From: Methylobacterium sp. Leaf99
GTDB taxonomy: Bacteria > Pseudomonadota > Alphaproteobacteria > Rhizobiales > Beijerinckiaceae
Direction of reading: 5' to 3'
DNA length: 64,000 bases
NCBI RefSeq assembly: GCF_001422375.1
Contig: NZ_LMMU01000001.1
Location: forward strand, 1,114,089 to 1,178,088
Shown here: in pieces, positions 45,162 to 53,452 of the stretch
Position numbering within the stretch: position 1 is the first letter of the stretch
Layout of the letters: every line of letters begins with the position of its first letter
The notes under the pieces: generated by a model
Told to the model about the DNA's origin: nothing
What the model saw: the letters and a program-made list of their open reading frames with translations, nothing else
The model's database searches: none
Position numbers and translations under genes: made by a program

Positions 45162-46679
45162 TCAATACCTCACCGAGGATCGGGACGGGCGCGGCGCGGA
45201 CGCACCGGCGTGCTGGAAGGCCGGACAGGCTTCCGTCGATCCGGGGAAGGGCAGGCCGCGCCCGCCCCCCGCGCGCCGCACCGCCACCGGACGGCGGTGG
45301 CGCAGGATCGCCACCACGAGGCTCGCCGCCACGGCGAAGGCGAGGGCGATGAGCAGGACCGCCCGGGTGTTGGGGCTCGACGGCTTGGCCGGCGCGATGG
45401 CCGGCGCGATGATGCGGGCCACGGGCGTGTCGACGCTGTCCTGGGCCAGGTTTCCGTTGGCCTTGAGGAAGCGCAGGTAGATGGCGCGCGCCGCCTCCAC
45501 GTCCCGCTCCAGTTCGCGCAGGCGCACGATGGACTGGTTGGTCTGGTTCGCCTCGCGGTTCTGGTCGTCGACCTGGCGCTTGAGCAGGGTCTCGTTGGCC
45601 TGCGCGATGGTGACCTCGCCGCGCTGGGTCTCGGCGATCCGGCGCAGTTCGGCGGCGATGAGGGAGCGGATGCCGGCGAGTTGCTGACCGACCTCCTGGA
45701 GGGCGGGGTGGCGCGCGCCCAGGGTGGTGCCGAGGGTGTCCTGCTGGCGCCGGATGTCGGCGTATTGCAGGCGCAGCTGCTGGATCACCCCGGATTTGGC
45801 AGCGTCCCCCGTGGCGCCGGGATCGCCGGTCTTGAGGGCCCGCTCGGTCTCGGCGAGGCGGGTGCGGGCGTCGAAGGTCTTGAGCTGGGCCTTGGCGAAC
45901 TCGGCGTTGACCGTCTCGAGCTTCTGCTCGCTCACCAGCCGGCCGTTGGCGCTGACGATGCGGGCCTGGGTCTTGAACGCCTCCACCCGCGCCTCGGCGT
46001 CGTGGATCTTGTCGCCGAGTTCGGCCAGGCGCCGGTCGATCCAGACGCTCTCGGCGCTGGAGGCCTTGGACTTCGTGTCGATCTGATCGTCGATGAAGGC
46101 CTTGGCGACGCCGTTGGCGAGGCGCGCGGCGGTGTTCGGATCGACGGACCACGCCTCGACCTCGAGGATCAGGGTGCGCTCCGAGCGGCGGACCACGAGG
46201 CGCTCGGCGAGCGCTCCCGTCGCCGCCTGCGCCTGGGCCTCCGCCGTGGGGGGCGGCCCCGCCGGGGCCTCGGCGCGCAGGCCGACCATCTGCCTCAGGC
46301 GCTGCAGCAGACCGGGGCGGCCGCTGCCGAATTCGGGATTCTTGACCAGCTGCTCGGCCTCCACCACCCGGCCCAGGACCGCGGGCGACGCGATGAGCTT
46401 GGCCTGGCTCTCCAGCACGCTCGCGTCGATGGACTGGCGCACGCCCGAATCGGCGCTGAGGCTGGTGCCGCCGCGCGGGTCGAGGAGCAGGGTCGCGGCG
46501 GTGCGGTAGAGGGGCTGGGCGAGGCTGAGGTAGGTGACGGCGGCGGCGAGGACGAGGGCGGACACCAGGATCATCGCGACGGCCTGCTGCCGCAGGATCG
46601 CCCCGAGTTCGCTCAAGGTGACGAGGTCACCGGACTGCCGCCGCTCGACGGGACCGTCCGGGGGCTGGGTGGTAGGCAT
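45162..46679 (-). CDS. Wzz/GumC-type polysaccharide chain-length protein
   Basis: 505-residue inner-membrane protein. A TM helix at about 33-53, then the periplasmic Wzz segment LYRTAATLLLDPRG, a long coiled coil (about 200-430, RLAELGDKIHDAEARVEAFK, then further heptads such as QLRLQYADIRRQQDTLG) and a second TM helix near 446-468. It has no C-terminal tyrosine-kinase domain. It regulates length and export of the polysaccharide; the first gene of the operon. A longer in-frame start (ATG 46781) lies upstream, but ATG 46679 gives the usual N-terminus. Confidence 0.88.
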   Translation of the reverse strand: MPTTQPPDGPVERRQSGDLVTLSELGAILRQQAVAMILVSALVLAAAVTYLSLAQPLYRTAATLLLDPRGGTSLSADSGVRQSIDASVLESQAKLIASPAVLGRVVEAEQLVKNPEFGSGRPGLLQRLRQMVGLRAEAPAGPPPTAEAQAQAATGALAERLVVRRSERTLILEVEAWSVDPNTAARLANGVAKAFIDDQIDTKSKASSAESVWIDRRLAELGDKIHDAEARVEAFKTQARIVSANGRLVSEQKLETVNAEFAKAQLKTFDARTRLAETERALKTGDPGATGDAAKSGVIQQLRLQYADIRRQQDTLGTTLGARHPALQEVGQQLAGIRSLIAAELRRIAETQRGEVTIAQANETLLKRQVDDQNREANQTNQSIVRLRELERDVEAARAIYLRFLKANGNLAQDSVDTPVARIIAPAIAPAKPSSPNTRAVLLIALAFAVAASLVVAILRHRRPVAVRRAGGGRGLPFPGSTEACPAFQHAGASAPRPSRSSVRY

Positions 46680-47240
46680 GTCGAGGCTCACGTCTCGCGC
46701 TCCGTACGGCGTTCGCTCCGTCCCGCTCCGGAGCAGGGACGGCGGACGACGACCGACGACAGCAAGTGCCGCGCCGGTCATGCCGATTTGGTCTGGACCC
46801 TAGGCGCGGGACCGTTTCCGAAACCCTTCATCGCGTGACGAAAACGACCGTTGCGACCAACCTGTGGATAGCATCGCGCGGGAATGCTCGCTTTAGGGAA
46901 TCGACCTTAAACATCGGCGCACACGAGACCGGTCCTCGATCACCCGTTGTCTTGAGGAACCGGTCTCTCCATTCGATTAAGACGCTGTTATCCATGCGGG
47001 CAGCGCCGCACGACAGGACGCAACCTGGATGTCTAGGCTCACATCGGGCCTGCCGCTTGCCTGGCACGTCCCCATCACACGCACGGCGCCGGCCGGGCGC
47101 CCCGAAACGGCACAAGGCGTCCCACCCATGGAACGACGGGCCCCGGAATGAACGGTCGACCCGCCCCATCCGGCCGGTCCCGCCGCCAGCCTGACGACAC
47201 CACCCCTTCACACGCCGCCCCACCCGCACACGAGGATGTC
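46680..47240. other. Divergent regulatory region of the polysaccharide locus
   Basis: 561 gene-free bases between the leftward wzz operon and the rightward cupin_8/GNAT pair. It holds an inverted repeat GAGACCGGTCCTC (46925-46937) and GAGGAACCGGTCTC (46954-46967), imperfect by one A, around a 16-base spacer. No ORF in it has convincing coding character. Both promoters should lie here. Confidence 0.5.
46925..46967. promoter_or_regulatory. Long inverted repeat, possible operator or attenuator
   Basis: Arms GAGACCGGTCCTC and GAGG(A)ACCGGTCTC pair 13 bases with one bulged A and a 16-base loop. There is no T-run on either side, so terminator use is unlikely; position between divergent operons suggests an operator. 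Confidence 0.4.
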
Positions 47241-48206
47241 ATGAGCGCGACGCAGAACCCCGTCTTCACCGACTGGACGCCCCAGCACGCGGAGCTGTTC
47301 AAGCATCAGCCCCTGCGGCTGGCCCACCGCCTGCACGAATCGCCCCTGTTCTCCCGCGCGGCGCTGGCGAGCCTCATCGAGAACTATCCGCGCAAGTCGT
47401 ACAACCTCGTCCATATGGGCCCGGCCGGCCAGCGGCGCCTGTGGCGCGAGGGCGAGATCGGCGACCTGTCCGGCACCGAGGTGATCGACGCCATCGAGAA
47501 CGGCCGGATCTGGATCAACCTGCGCGACGTGCGCAAGATCGACCGGCGTTACGACGAGCTCCTCACCGGGGTGTTCGACGAGCTGAAGCAGCGCATGCCG
47601 GACTTCGACACGGAGAACCAGGGCATGGGCATCCTGATCTCCTCGCCGAAGGCGCAGGTTTACTACCATTGCGACCTGCCGGGTCAGGCCCTGTGGCAGA
47701 TCATGGGCCGCAAGCGCCTGTACCTCTACCCGAACACCCCGCCGTTCCTCCAGCCGCACGACCTCGAGGACATCGCCCTGTTCGGGCACGAGATCGACAT
47801 GCCCTACCAGCCCTGGTTCGAGGAGCATGCCACGGCCTACGACCTCGAGCCGGGGCAGATGATGCACTGGCCCCTCAACGCGCCCCACCGCGTCGAGAAC
47901 TTCGACTGCCTCAACGTCTCGATGACGATGGAGTACTGGACGCAGGAGATCCGCCGGAAGCACATCGTCAATGTCGGCAACGCGATCCTGCGCAGCCGTC
48001 TCGGGGTGACGCCGAAGAGCCGCGCCACCGACGGGCCGGGCTTCCTCGCCAAGGCGGTGATGCAGAAGGCCCTCAAGAACCGCAAGTGGACCATGCGCGG
48101 CGCAGAGAAGAAGGGCCGTCCGCCGGTGGATTTCCGCCTCGACCGCGCGCGGCTCGGGCAGATCGTCGACCTGCCGAAGGTCGACGCGTCCCCGGCCGCG
48201 GTCTGA
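47241..48206 (+). CDS. Cupin_8/JmjC-like protein, possible Fe(II)/2-oxoglutarate oxygenase
   Basis: 321 residues from ATG 47241 (GAGG 7 bp upstream). The double-stranded beta-helix core shows a facial triad H143-x-D145 (YYHCDLPGQALWQI) and H216 (NAPHRVEN); GRKRLYLYPNT and LEPGQMMHWPLNAPH surround it and are JmjC/cupin_8 features. This makes a hydroxylase likely. Nothing identifies the substrate; with polysaccharide genes on both sides, a sugar or lipid-linked intermediate or a cell-surface protein is possible. The next gene begins 14 bp later. Confidence 0.75.
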   Translation: MSATQNPVFTDWTPQHAELFKHQPLRLAHRLHESPLFSRAALASLIENYPRKSYNLVHMGPAGQRRLWREGEIGDLSGTEVIDAIENGRIWINLRDVRKIDRRYDELLTGVFDELKQRMPDFDTENQGMGILISSPKAQVYYHCDLPGQALWQIMGRKRLYLYPNTPPFLQPHDLEDIALFGHEIDMPYQPWFEEHATAYDLEPGQMMHWPLNAPHRVENFDCLNVSMTMEYWTQEIRRKHIVNVGNAILRSRLGVTPKSRATDGPGFLAKAVMQKALKNRKWTMRGAEKKGRPPVDFRLDRARLGQIVDLPKVDASPAAV

Positions 48207-48220
48207 GGCCCGGAAACACC

Positions 48221-49402
48221 ATGTCCCTCGCCCTCCCCCTTGAAGCGACCGCGGGCGACGCCCGCGCGCTCGCCTACGATGTCGCCATCGCCGAGGACTG
48301 GGCGACGGTCGAGGACCTGTGGCGCCCCCTGATGGAGGCGGGCGTCGCGACGCCGTTCCAGGACGGAGCCTGGCTGCGGACTTGGTACGCCACCTTGGGC
48401 GCGTGCCCCCACGCGACGCCTCTGCTCGTCACCGTGCGGGAGGCGGGCACGGGGCGGATCGCGCTGGCCCTGCCCTGGATGCTGGAGCGCGCCGGCGGCC
48501 TGCGGGTCGTCGGCTTCGCCGACGGCGGGATCACCGACTACAACGCCGCCCTCCTCGGCCCCGCCGCCCCGTCCGGGCCCGGGGCCTGGGCCGGGATCGC
48601 GAAGGCCGTGCGGGCGGCCCTGCCGCCGGCCGACCTCCTGCGCCTGACCAAGCTCGTCGGCCCGGTCGCCGGATGGCCGGGCGCCGTCCCGACGTCCCTG
48701 AACGGCAACCTCATCCGCATCGACGGCCCGTGGGAGGCGTTCCAGCGCGGCCTGCAGCGCACCTTCCGCAAGGAAATCGAGCGCAGCGGGCGGGTGTTCG
48801 CGCGCCACGACGGTGCGGCGTTCCGGCAGATCCACGACCGGACGGAGGGCGCCGCCATCCTCGACGCCCTGGAGCGGCTCCAGCGCGGGCGCATCGCCGA
48901 CCTCGGCCTGCCCTACGTCCTCGACGATCCCGCCATCGCCCGGCATTACCGCATCCTGGTGGAGCGGGGCCTGCACGACGGCAGCGTGGTGCTGACGGCG
49001 CTGACCGCCGGACACGAGGTGGTGGGTGCCCTGCTCGGCCTGCGCACGGGCGAGCACTACGCCATGGTGCGCCTCGCGGCGGCCGGCGGCGAATGGCGCA
49101 ACGCCTCGCCGGGGCGCCTCCTCATCGCCCGGACCATGGAGCACCTCCATGGACAGGGCGCGCGCACCTTCGACTTCACCATCGGCGACTACGAGTACAA
49201 GCGGCGGTTCGGCGTCGTGTCCGTGCCCCTGGCGGGCGTGCTCGCCCCCCTCTCCGCCCGCGGGCTCGTGCCGTGGGGCGTCGAGGGCGCCCGGCGCGTG
49301 GCCCGGACCCAGCCCTGGATCGTGGCCCTGCGCAGCCGGCTGAGCGCCGCCGGGACGAAACCCGGCCCCGCCGCACCCCTCCCGGGCGGCGAGGACGGCT
49401 GA
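48221..49402 (+). CDS. GNAT acetyltransferase, FemAB/BcsL-like
   Basis: 393 residues with two GNAT-like halves. FQRGLQRTFRKEIERSGRVF in the middle and the C-terminal ARTFDFTIGDYEYKRRFG match the Acetyltransf_6 (BcsL) pattern (FDFxxGDxxYKxRFG) found in cellulose and exopolysaccharide loci. It probably acylates a sugar or peptide. Operon-coupled with the cupin_8 gene. The C-terminal 40 residues are Pro/Gly-rich. Confidence 0.82.
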   Translation: MSLALPLEATAGDARALAYDVAIAEDWATVEDLWRPLMEAGVATPFQDGAWLRTWYATLGACPHATPLLVTVREAGTGRIALALPWMLERAGGLRVVGFADGGITDYNAALLGPAAPSGPGAWAGIAKAVRAALPPADLLRLTKLVGPVAGWPGAVPTSLNGNLIRIDGPWEAFQRGLQRTFRKEIERSGRVFARHDGAAFRQIHDRTEGAAILDALERLQRGRIADLGLPYVLDDPAIARHYRILVERGLHDGSVVLTALTAGHEVVGALLGLRTGEHYAMVRLAAAGGEWRNASPGRLLIARTMEHLHGQGARTFDFTIGDYEYKRRFGVVSVPLAGVLAPLSARGLVPWGVEGARRVARTQPWIVALRSRLSAAGTKPGPAAPLPGGEDG

Positions 49403-49435
49403 GGGCGTCTGCGCCGTGATCGGACCGGGGCGGGC

Positions 49436-50842
49436 TCAGGCCGGCTGCCGACGCCCGGGCCAGTCCTCGCGGAACAGCAGGGCGAGGACGGCGAGGTAGA
49501 GGGTGCCCGCCCCCGCGATGGCGGCCACCAGCACGAGCCAGCCGGGGTTCGGCGGCATCCAGGCCAGGGGCATGAGCATGATCCCGGTGGCGAGGGCGAT
49601 CCGGGCGACGGGCCGGGCCGGCACCCGCAGGCCCTCGCGGTAGGCGGCGCCGAAGCAGGCGAGAAAGCCGATGGCGCTGCCGGCGAGGCACCCGAGGCAG
49701 GCGCCGAGGAGGCCGCCGGCGAGGAGCCCGACGGTACAGCCCGCCAGGGTCGCGGCGCTCTCCACGAGGGTGACCTTCAGGAGGATGCCGGGCTTCTCGC
49801 GCAGGAGGAACACCTGGTCGGCGCAGTGGACGCGGACGTTGCGCACGGCCGCCGCCAGGGCCGCCACCGGCAGGAGGACGCGGGTCATCTCCCGGAACTC
49901 GGCGCCGATGAGGAGGTCGACCAGGGCCGGCGTCAGCCAGATCACCCCGGCGGTCGCCGGCACGACGACGGCCAGCAGGAAGATGCCGTTGCGCGCCACC
50001 TGGGCGTAGGCTTCGGCCGGGCCGCCCTGCTCCATGCGCCGCACGGCCAGGGGAAACGCCGCGGCCGTCACCAGCATGGCGGCCACGGAGAGCAGGCGTT
50101 GGCCGAGGCCCCAGCCGACGGAGAGCAGGCCGACGGCCACGGCCCCGTCGAGGCGCTCGACGATCACCCGGATGCCGTTCACCGAGGCCCAGGCGATGCT
50201 GCCGCTCACCAGGAGCGGCGTGCTGTAGGCGAGGGCGACGCGCACGATTCCCGTGTCGAGGCGGATGGCGCCGGTGTGGGGCAGGCGCAGCCACAGGATC
50301 GGCAGCACCGCGGCGTGGGCGAGGGCGAAACCCGCGAGCACCGCGGTGGCCGAGTTCTCGGCCCGGGCGAGGACGACCGCCAGGGCGAAGCCCGCCACGG
50401 GACCGGCGGTCTGCGCCAGGGTGTAGATGCCGATGGCGCCGCCGGCCCGGGCGCGTTCGGCCAGGTGCGTCGTCAGGGTGCGGCTGATGGTGAAGCCGAG
50501 GGCCGCCGCGAGGAAGCCCGGCGTCAGGGGCGCGGTGCCCGTGGCGAGGACCGCCCAGGTCACGCCGATCTGGAGCCCGGCGCTGATGAGCAGCACGGCG
50601 TTCTCGTGGGCCGCCTGTCCGGCGCGGCCGTCGGTGCCGAGGGCGGCGCCGTAGCGCAGGACGTAGGCCGACCACCAGGCGAGGCAGAGCTGGAACACCA
50701 GTTCCTGCAGGGCCATGACCAGGGCGACGATGCCGTACTCGGCCGGCGGCAGCCAATGCGTCCAGGCGACGACGGCGGCGAACTGCGCCACGGGCCCGAT
50801 GAGCTGGGCCGGCAGATACCGGAGGGTGTGGCTCAGGAGCAC
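49436..50842 (-). CDS. Polysaccharide flippase (Wzx-like, MVF/PST family)
   Basis: 468-residue membrane protein with 12-14 helices and GTG start 50842. The N-terminus HTLRYLPAQLIGPVAQFAAV, then TLTTHLAERARAGGAIGIYT and AVAVGLLSVGWGLGQRLLSV, fits the polysaccharide transporter superfamily that flips lipid-linked repeats. Its last helices end in a basic tail. It converges with the GNAT gene (33 bp gap) and shares its direction with the GT4 gene upstream of it. Confidence 0.85.
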   Translation of the reverse strand: MLLSHTLRYLPAQLIGPVAQFAAVVAWTHWLPPAEYGIVALVMALQELVFQLCLAWWSAYVLRYGAALGTDGRAGQAAHENAVLLISAGLQIGVTWAVLATGTAPLTPGFLAAALGFTISRTLTTHLAERARAGGAIGIYTLAQTAGPVAGFALAVVLARAENSATAVLAGFALAHAAVLPILWLRLPHTGAIRLDTGIVRVALAYSTPLLVSGSIAWASVNGIRVIVERLDGAVAVGLLSVGWGLGQRLLSVAAMLVTAAAFPLAVRRMEQGGPAEAYAQVARNGIFLLAVVVPATAGVIWLTPALVDLLIGAEFREMTRVLLPVAALAAAVRNVRVHCADQVFLLREKPGILLKVTLVESAATLAGCTVGLLAGGLLGACLGCLAGSAIGFLACFGAAYREGLRVPARPVARIALATGIMLMPLAWMPPNPGWLVLVAAIAGAGTLYLAVLALLFREDWPGRRQPA

Positions 50843-50933
50843 GGGGCGCCTCGTTACACGGAGGGAGCGAACGCGGCCCGACCCTGGCCCGAACCGTCCT
50901 TAGAAGCTGTGAACATCCCAGCCATGAACGCCG

Positions 50934-52079
50934 TCACGGCCGGGCGGGGCCGTCGAGGAAGCCATCGAGGAGGCCGTCGAACAGGGCCTCGTAGCCGGCC
51001 ACGGCCGCCGCCACCGAGAACAGGGCCGCCCGGGCGACCCGTGGAGCGGGGGGACCGGGCTCGTCGAGCATGCCGTCGATGGCGGCGGCCAGCGCCGGGG
51101 CATCGCCCACCGGCACGAGGGCGCCGAAGCGCCCGTTCGCCAGGATCTCCACCGGCCCGTCGCAGGCCGTCGAGGCCACGGGCAGGCCGTGGGCGAGGGC
51201 CTCGACGAGGACGTTGCCGAACGCCTCCGCCCGCGACGAGGCGGCGAAGCACGCCGCCTCCCGGTAGAGCTGCCACGGCCGCTCGACGTGGCCCGCCAGG
51301 GTGACGCGCGCCGACAGGCCGAGGTCGCGGATCAGGGCCTCCAGGGCCGGACGCTCGGGCCCCTCGCCGACGAGGACGAGCTCGGCGTCGGGCCGGACCA
51401 GGGCGAAGGCGCGCAGGAGCGTCGAAAAGTCCTTGGCCGGGGCTAGGCGTCCGACGGCGAGGACCCGGCGGGGACGGGCGCGGAGTTCGGCGGCATCCCG
51501 GGCCGGCACGGCGGCGTCCACCTCGACGGGGTTGTGGAGGCGCACCGACCGCCCCGGCACGGCGCCGACCGCGACGACGTAATGCGCCATCAGCCCGTCC
51601 GAGACGAAGACCGAGCGGGCGGTGAGCCGCGCCAGCACCGGCGTGGCGGCGTTGCCGAGGCGGCTGAGGCGCTGCGGCTCGCTCTGGGGATGGCCGTGGA
51701 ACGAGAGGACGGCGTGGCGCCGACGCCCGGCGAGGCCGGCCGCCACCGCGTGCTTCAGGTTCGACACGCCGAGCGCCGAGAGCGACACGTCCGGCCTGTC
51801 CCGCGCGAGGTGGCGGGCGAGGCGCGCCACCGCGACGGCGTGGTTCCCGCCCAGGGCGAGGAGGCGCACGCGCGGGTCGAGGCCGGCCTCCGGGCCGTTG
51901 GCCCCGTGGTCGTAGGCCAGGGTCACGGCATGGCCCCGTGCGGCGAGCGCCGAGGCGAGCAGCGCCCACACCCGCTCGGCCCCGCCGCCCGTCACCGCGT
52001 GGGTGTAGAACAGCAGGGACCGGTGGCGCCCCGCCGCGATGCCCCCGACCCGTTCCTCGTCTTCGACGCCCGGCGCCAT
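50934..52079 (-). CDS. Group 1 (GT4) glycosyltransferase
   Basis: 381 residues. The N-terminal LLFYTHAVTGGGAERVWALL has the GGAE acceptor-side motif. The C-terminal half has VLAVGRLAPAKDFSTLLRAF, then VEALAHGLPVASTACDG with the E-x7-E donor motif upstream (SSRAEAFGNVLVEALAHG). The start ATG 52079 is supported by AAGGA 7 bases ahead, over two upstream frames. It should use an NDP-sugar and add a residue during assembly of the polysaccharide. Its stop is 91 bp before the flippase start. Confidence 0.88.
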   Translation of the reverse strand: MAPGVEDEERVGGIAAGRHRSLLFYTHAVTGGGAERVWALLASALAARGHAVTLAYDHGANGPEAGLDPRVRLLALGGNHAVAVARLARHLARDRPDVSLSALGVSNLKHAVAAGLAGRRRHAVLSFHGHPQSEPQRLSRLGNAATPVLARLTARSVFVSDGLMAHYVVAVGAVPGRSVRLHNPVEVDAAVPARDAAELRARPRRVLAVGRLAPAKDFSTLLRAFALVRPDAELVLVGEGPERPALEALIRDLGLSARVTLAGHVERPWQLYREAACFAASSRAEAFGNVLVEALAHGLPVASTACDGPVEILANGRFGALVPVGDAPALAAAIDGMLDEPGPPAPRVARAALFSVAAAVAGYEALFDGLLDGFLDGPARP

Positions 52080-52673
52080 CCGCGATCCTTCCATGGGCCC
52101 ACCGGACCCGGACCCGGACCCTATCACCATCGCGACCGGCACGGGCGGCCCGGTCTCCGGCGGACCGTCCATCATGGTGAACGACCCGGCCATCGACGCC
52201 CCGTTCGTCCCTCCAAGGCCAGGACAGGTCTGCGACGCCTGAGCGAAGCCACGACCGAGAAATCGACCGTGGAGGCGCATCGACGCGCGGCGCTCGCGAA
52301 ATGGAGGGTGGCGCAGTCGGGGGTCATAGGGTGGTTTTACTTCGATGGCGGACGGACCGAACCACTCCGGAAGCTTTGGCTGCCGGACGTTGCCGGGGCG
52401 AAGATCCAGCCGCGCGCCACCGTCGCGTCCTGAAAAGATGCGTAACTCATCATACCTCCCGCGAATATATATCAGTATACCATGTGACTATAGAGATCGA
52501 TATTGATAGAATGCAATCATTTGTGAAGTAAACCGGCGGTTTCGTTAAGACGTTTCCGATACCCCATGTTCAGGGCGCCCGCAGGGCAGCGTCCGATCCG
52601 TGGCGCGAGCGCCGCGGGTTCCGGAAGCGCCGGCGCCCCCGGCGCGGGACACGTTTTTTCGAGAGCATTCGTC
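52080..52673. other. 594-bp gene-free region with AT-rich island
   Basis: It holds a short GGGTCC microsatellite (52100-52123, CCGGACCCGGACCCGGACCC on plus strand). At 52436-52540 is a markedly AT-rich stretch (ATATATATCAGTATACC, GATATTGATAGAATGC) unlike its surroundings. No convincing ORF: frames here are short and carry no family features. The leader and promoter of the OmpW gene lie at its right end. Confidence 0.6.
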
Positions 52674-53354
52674 ATGTCGAAGTTCGAGACATTGCTGATC
52701 GCAGCCCTCGTCGGCCTCTGCGCGGTCCCGCCGGGGTCCGGATCGTCCTACGCGGCGGAGCCGCCCGGTCCGGCGGCGGCCCCCACAACGGTCGGCCTGC
52801 GGGCGGGGGACTGGCTCGTGCACGGCCGGCTCGTCGGGATGATCCCGACGGAGCGGACCTCCCGCATCGATCCCATCGGCGGCCGCGTCGACACGCCGGC
52901 CGCCATCCTGCCCGATTTCGACCTGTCCTACTTCCTCACGGATCATGTCTCCGTGTCGGGCCAGGCCGGTCCGGTCCGCAACCGTCCGGTGATCCGGGGC
53001 TCCCTCGTCGGCGACGTCGCCGTCGGATCGATCTGGAACGCCGTCGTCTCCAGCGTGGTGCGGTATCATTTCCTGCCGGACGCGGCCTTCAATCCCCACC
53101 TCGGCGTCGGCGTCAGCGCGATGATGCCCATCTCGGTCGATCCGGCCCCGGGAATCCCGACCTTCAAGGTGGCGTCGCTGATCTGCCCGGTGCTCCAGGT
53201 CGGGTTCGACTACCACCTCACCGGCAACTGGTTCGCCAACGCCATGGTCAAGTACGTCTTCGTCCCGCCGCAGACCTACGAAATCGCGGGGATGAAGGCC
53301 AATACCGACCTGAACATGGTCATCGTCGGGGCCGGCCTCGGCTACCGCTTCTGA
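52674..53354 (+). CDS. OmpW family outer-membrane protein
   Basis: 226-residue eight-stranded barrel. Signal peptide MSKFETLLIAALVGLCAVPP... to SYAAE, then LRAGDWLVHGRLVGMIPTERTS, DLSYFLTDHVSVSGQAG, VRYHFLPDAAFNPHLGVGVS and the C-terminal NMVIVGAGLGYRF ending in Phe, as OmpW-type proteins do. It is a small channel for hydrophobic compounds. Preceded by the AT-rich island. Confidence 0.88.
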   Translation: MSKFETLLIAALVGLCAVPPGSGSSYAAEPPGPAAAPTTVGLRAGDWLVHGRLVGMIPTERTSRIDPIGGRVDTPAAILPDFDLSYFLTDHVSVSGQAGPVRNRPVIRGSLVGDVAVGSIWNAVVSSVVRYHFLPDAAFNPHLGVGVSAMMPISVDPAPGIPTFKVASLICPVLQVGFDYHLTGNWFANAMVKYVFVPPQTYEIAGMKANTDLNMVIVGAGLGYRF

Positions 53355-53452
53355 GACCGTCGCACGGTGGTCGCGAGCGCGGGGGCGGTGCGAAAAAGCT
53401 TGTTCGCAGGTGCGAAGCCGGGTTCAACTCCGCCGGACAGGAGAGGACCCGC

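Noticed and set aside
45160..46152. N-terminal extension of the GT26-GT4 frame into wzz
   Set aside because: The extension lies inside the wzz coding region in another frame and has low-complexity Arg/His/Pro composition. ATG 45159 fits as start.
46766..47229. ORFs of 130-140 residues in the divergent glycan region
   Set aside because: Both strands give Arg/Pro-rich frames without ribosome sites, domains or bias, and they overlap the inverted repeat.
52500..52530. FNR or Crp-like palindrome (TTGAT...ATCA) before OmpW
   Set aside because: The half sites are eight bases apart, not four, and symmetry is poor.
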